Positions 62,833 to 64,000 of a stretch of DNA of 64,000 bases are shown here, in pieces (positions within the stretch are counted from its first letter, which is position 1; every line of letters begins with the position of its first letter). Both the position numbers and the translations under genes were made by a program. The DNA comes from Selaginella moellendorffii (taxonomy: Eukaryota; Streptophyta; Lycopodiopsida; Selaginellales; Selaginellaceae): the NCBI RefSeq assembly GCF_000143415.4, contig NW_003314272.1, positions 2,753,728-2,817,727 on the forward strand, in the 5' to 3' direction. The notes below the pieces were generated by a model. The model was not told where the DNA came from. It did not search any database and worked only from the letters and a program-made list of their open reading frames with translations.

Positions 62833-63793
62833 TTACAACACTTCTATGATTTTCTTTATGAATTCCTTGGCTAAGAGCATATACGTGTGTTCAGTTGGGT
62901 GTATTATATCCCAAAAGACGTAATCGCTTGGATTCTTGCACAGCCCACTCAATGTATTCTTTTGTGAAAGGCAATTGGGACAACAACCCCCGGAATTCTT
63001 AAATCCAAACCTCTTTGGGTTCTCCACGTATGATTTGATCAAAGAGTAGCCATCCACAAATGTTCCTTTCATCCCTGGAAATCTCTTTGCCACCCCTAAA
63101 ACAATCTCCCGAGCTTGCACATTGAATTCTTCCACCAGATTGTTAATCTCGCTCACACATTTTCCTCCAGAGGTCACAATAGGTGAACATCCTAGTGCCC
63201 CAACACTTGAGTAGACGATCTTTCGAAATCCATACTTGTATAGCTGTTCCAATCCTTTCTCTAATGACATTAACATTGCTTTCAAGTCAACATCAGCAAT
63301 GTTTTGAAGATTCGCCGCAATATCATTCCCAGCAGAAGATATCACAACCACAAAATCATTGAGATTGAGATTTTTCTTGGAGAGCTGCGCGAGCTGCTTT
63401 AGCTGCTCGTTAAACGACACAACGCCCCAGTCCGAGTGAGTAGAGTCGAGTAAGCCACTGCCGTCTGACGCAAAATTAATGCTTGGTGGAAGTTGACTCC
63501 CAGCTTTCAAGCCCAGGAATGGTCTTGAAAAGGGCAAACCTATCGCCTCGTTTATCAGATCTGGAATTATAAACCCATCGCTACACCTCCCGGATGGCTT
63601 GCTAAACCTCGTCTCCCCATATGGCACAAAATCACAACGCGAAACTGAATTCTTCACATATTTGTTTGTGCCCACGTCGAAGATTGAATCTCCCATGTAG
63701 ATAGTTCTGAGTTGAGGAATCGCTCCCATACACGCACACGCAAAGAGCCAAGATCGCAACCACGAACACTAAGATCCTCGACCACTTCGTCAT
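62833..63793 (-). pseudogene. GDSL lipase copy, complete catalytic part, signal peptide out of frame
   Basis: From the ATG at 63729 one frame runs to 62833. It has IYMGDSIFDVG (block I Ser), LPPSINFASDGSGLL (block II), VVVISSAGNDIA (block III) and DIIHPTEHTYMLLAKEF (block V Asp/His): all parts of a GDSL esterase of about 298 residues. The upstream ATG at 63793 opens the same signal peptide as the left copy (MTKWSRILVFVVAIL), but two bases (GT) present in the left copy are missing near 63724, so the signal is out of frame with the enzyme. As read, the secreted form cannot be made, though a leaderless protein could be. Confidence 0.85.
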
Positions 63794-64000
63794 CTCGCCA
63801 AAACCTTAATATGGCAAAACCTAATGCACAAGCTAATTTATATAGAGTTAGGGAAAAGGAAAAGGTTACTTCATCTAATAAAAGTACCTTTAAATACTTG
63901 AATTAAAACTAAAATTTTAGCCATCAGACAATAATAAACTGAGGCAAGATGGCAGCATTACACCACAAGCTCATCAAAGTTGAGGATCCCTCCCACTTCA
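63290..64000 (-). repeat. Right arm of the inverted duplication, cut by the window end
   Basis: Mirror of 60098-60805. It includes the promoter (TATATAAA as reverse complement at 63837-63844) and, at 63960-64000, the sequence equivalent to the ART-like segment next to the left copy, so the duplication probably continues beyond the window. Confidence 0.9.

Noticed and set aside
1-64000. CRISPR arrays, bacterial operons or rRNA genes
   Set aside because: No regularly spaced identical repeats and no rRNA-like sequence were seen; introns and gene content are plant nuclear.

Overview
The window looks like nuclear DNA of a land plant, most likely a spikemoss (Selaginella) or a close lycophyte relative. 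The gene set is plant-specific: a group I WRKY factor, a type-B response regulator, a VQ protein, an AHL protein, an arabinogalactan protein, an ARG1-type J-protein and a plastid NFU protein. Almost all introns are 50-70 nt, the PPR genes are intronless and built of short S-type repeats, and genes are packed tightly on both strands. The species is an inference; no sequence was compared with a database.

Left part (1-15.9 kb): repeats. An almost intact Ty3/gypsy chromodomain retrotransposon (19-5563) has 361-bp LTRs and a perfect CCAAC target duplication. It sits inside an older, decayed gypsy element on the minus strand (5569-10902, with a 100-N gap). The young element shows two features readable from sequence. 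Its LTR transcript start is perfectly complementary over 15 nt to the site just inside the 5' LTR, as in Tf1/sushi-type self-priming. Its gag-pol overlap carries a canonical -1 frameshift signal: GGGAAAC, a 6-nt spacer and a perfect 10-bp hairpin. Rearranged inverted pieces of the older element, a 12-bp minisatellite, an (AT)n tract and an AT-rich palindrome with ~0.43-kb arms follow.

Gene-dense part (15.9-58.4 kb). Minus strand: Yippee-like protein, MLN51/Barentsz, two PPR proteins, PARP1, a VQ protein, an AHL protein, a macro/CRAL-TRIO (GDAP2-like) protein and one unrecognised five-exon gene. Plus strand: group I WRKY, type-B ARR, ARG1-like J-protein, class 3 lipase, a receptor-like kinase with an unusual C-terminal extension, a tRNA-Ala(AGC) with a mispaired acceptor stem, an arabinogalactan protein and a plastid GIY-YIG/NFU fusion.

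Right part (58.4-64 kb): recent inverted duplications. A GDSL lipase with flanking ADP-ribosyltransferase-like sequence exists as two inverted copies carrying different lesions. A promoter copy, a broken PPR fragment and an unrecognised ORF lie between them.

Functional links worth noting: the WRKY and VQ genes encode members of families known to bind each other, and PARP1, the macro-domain protein and the ART-like remnants all concern ADP-ribose. These are contextual inferences, not evidence of an operon-like unit.
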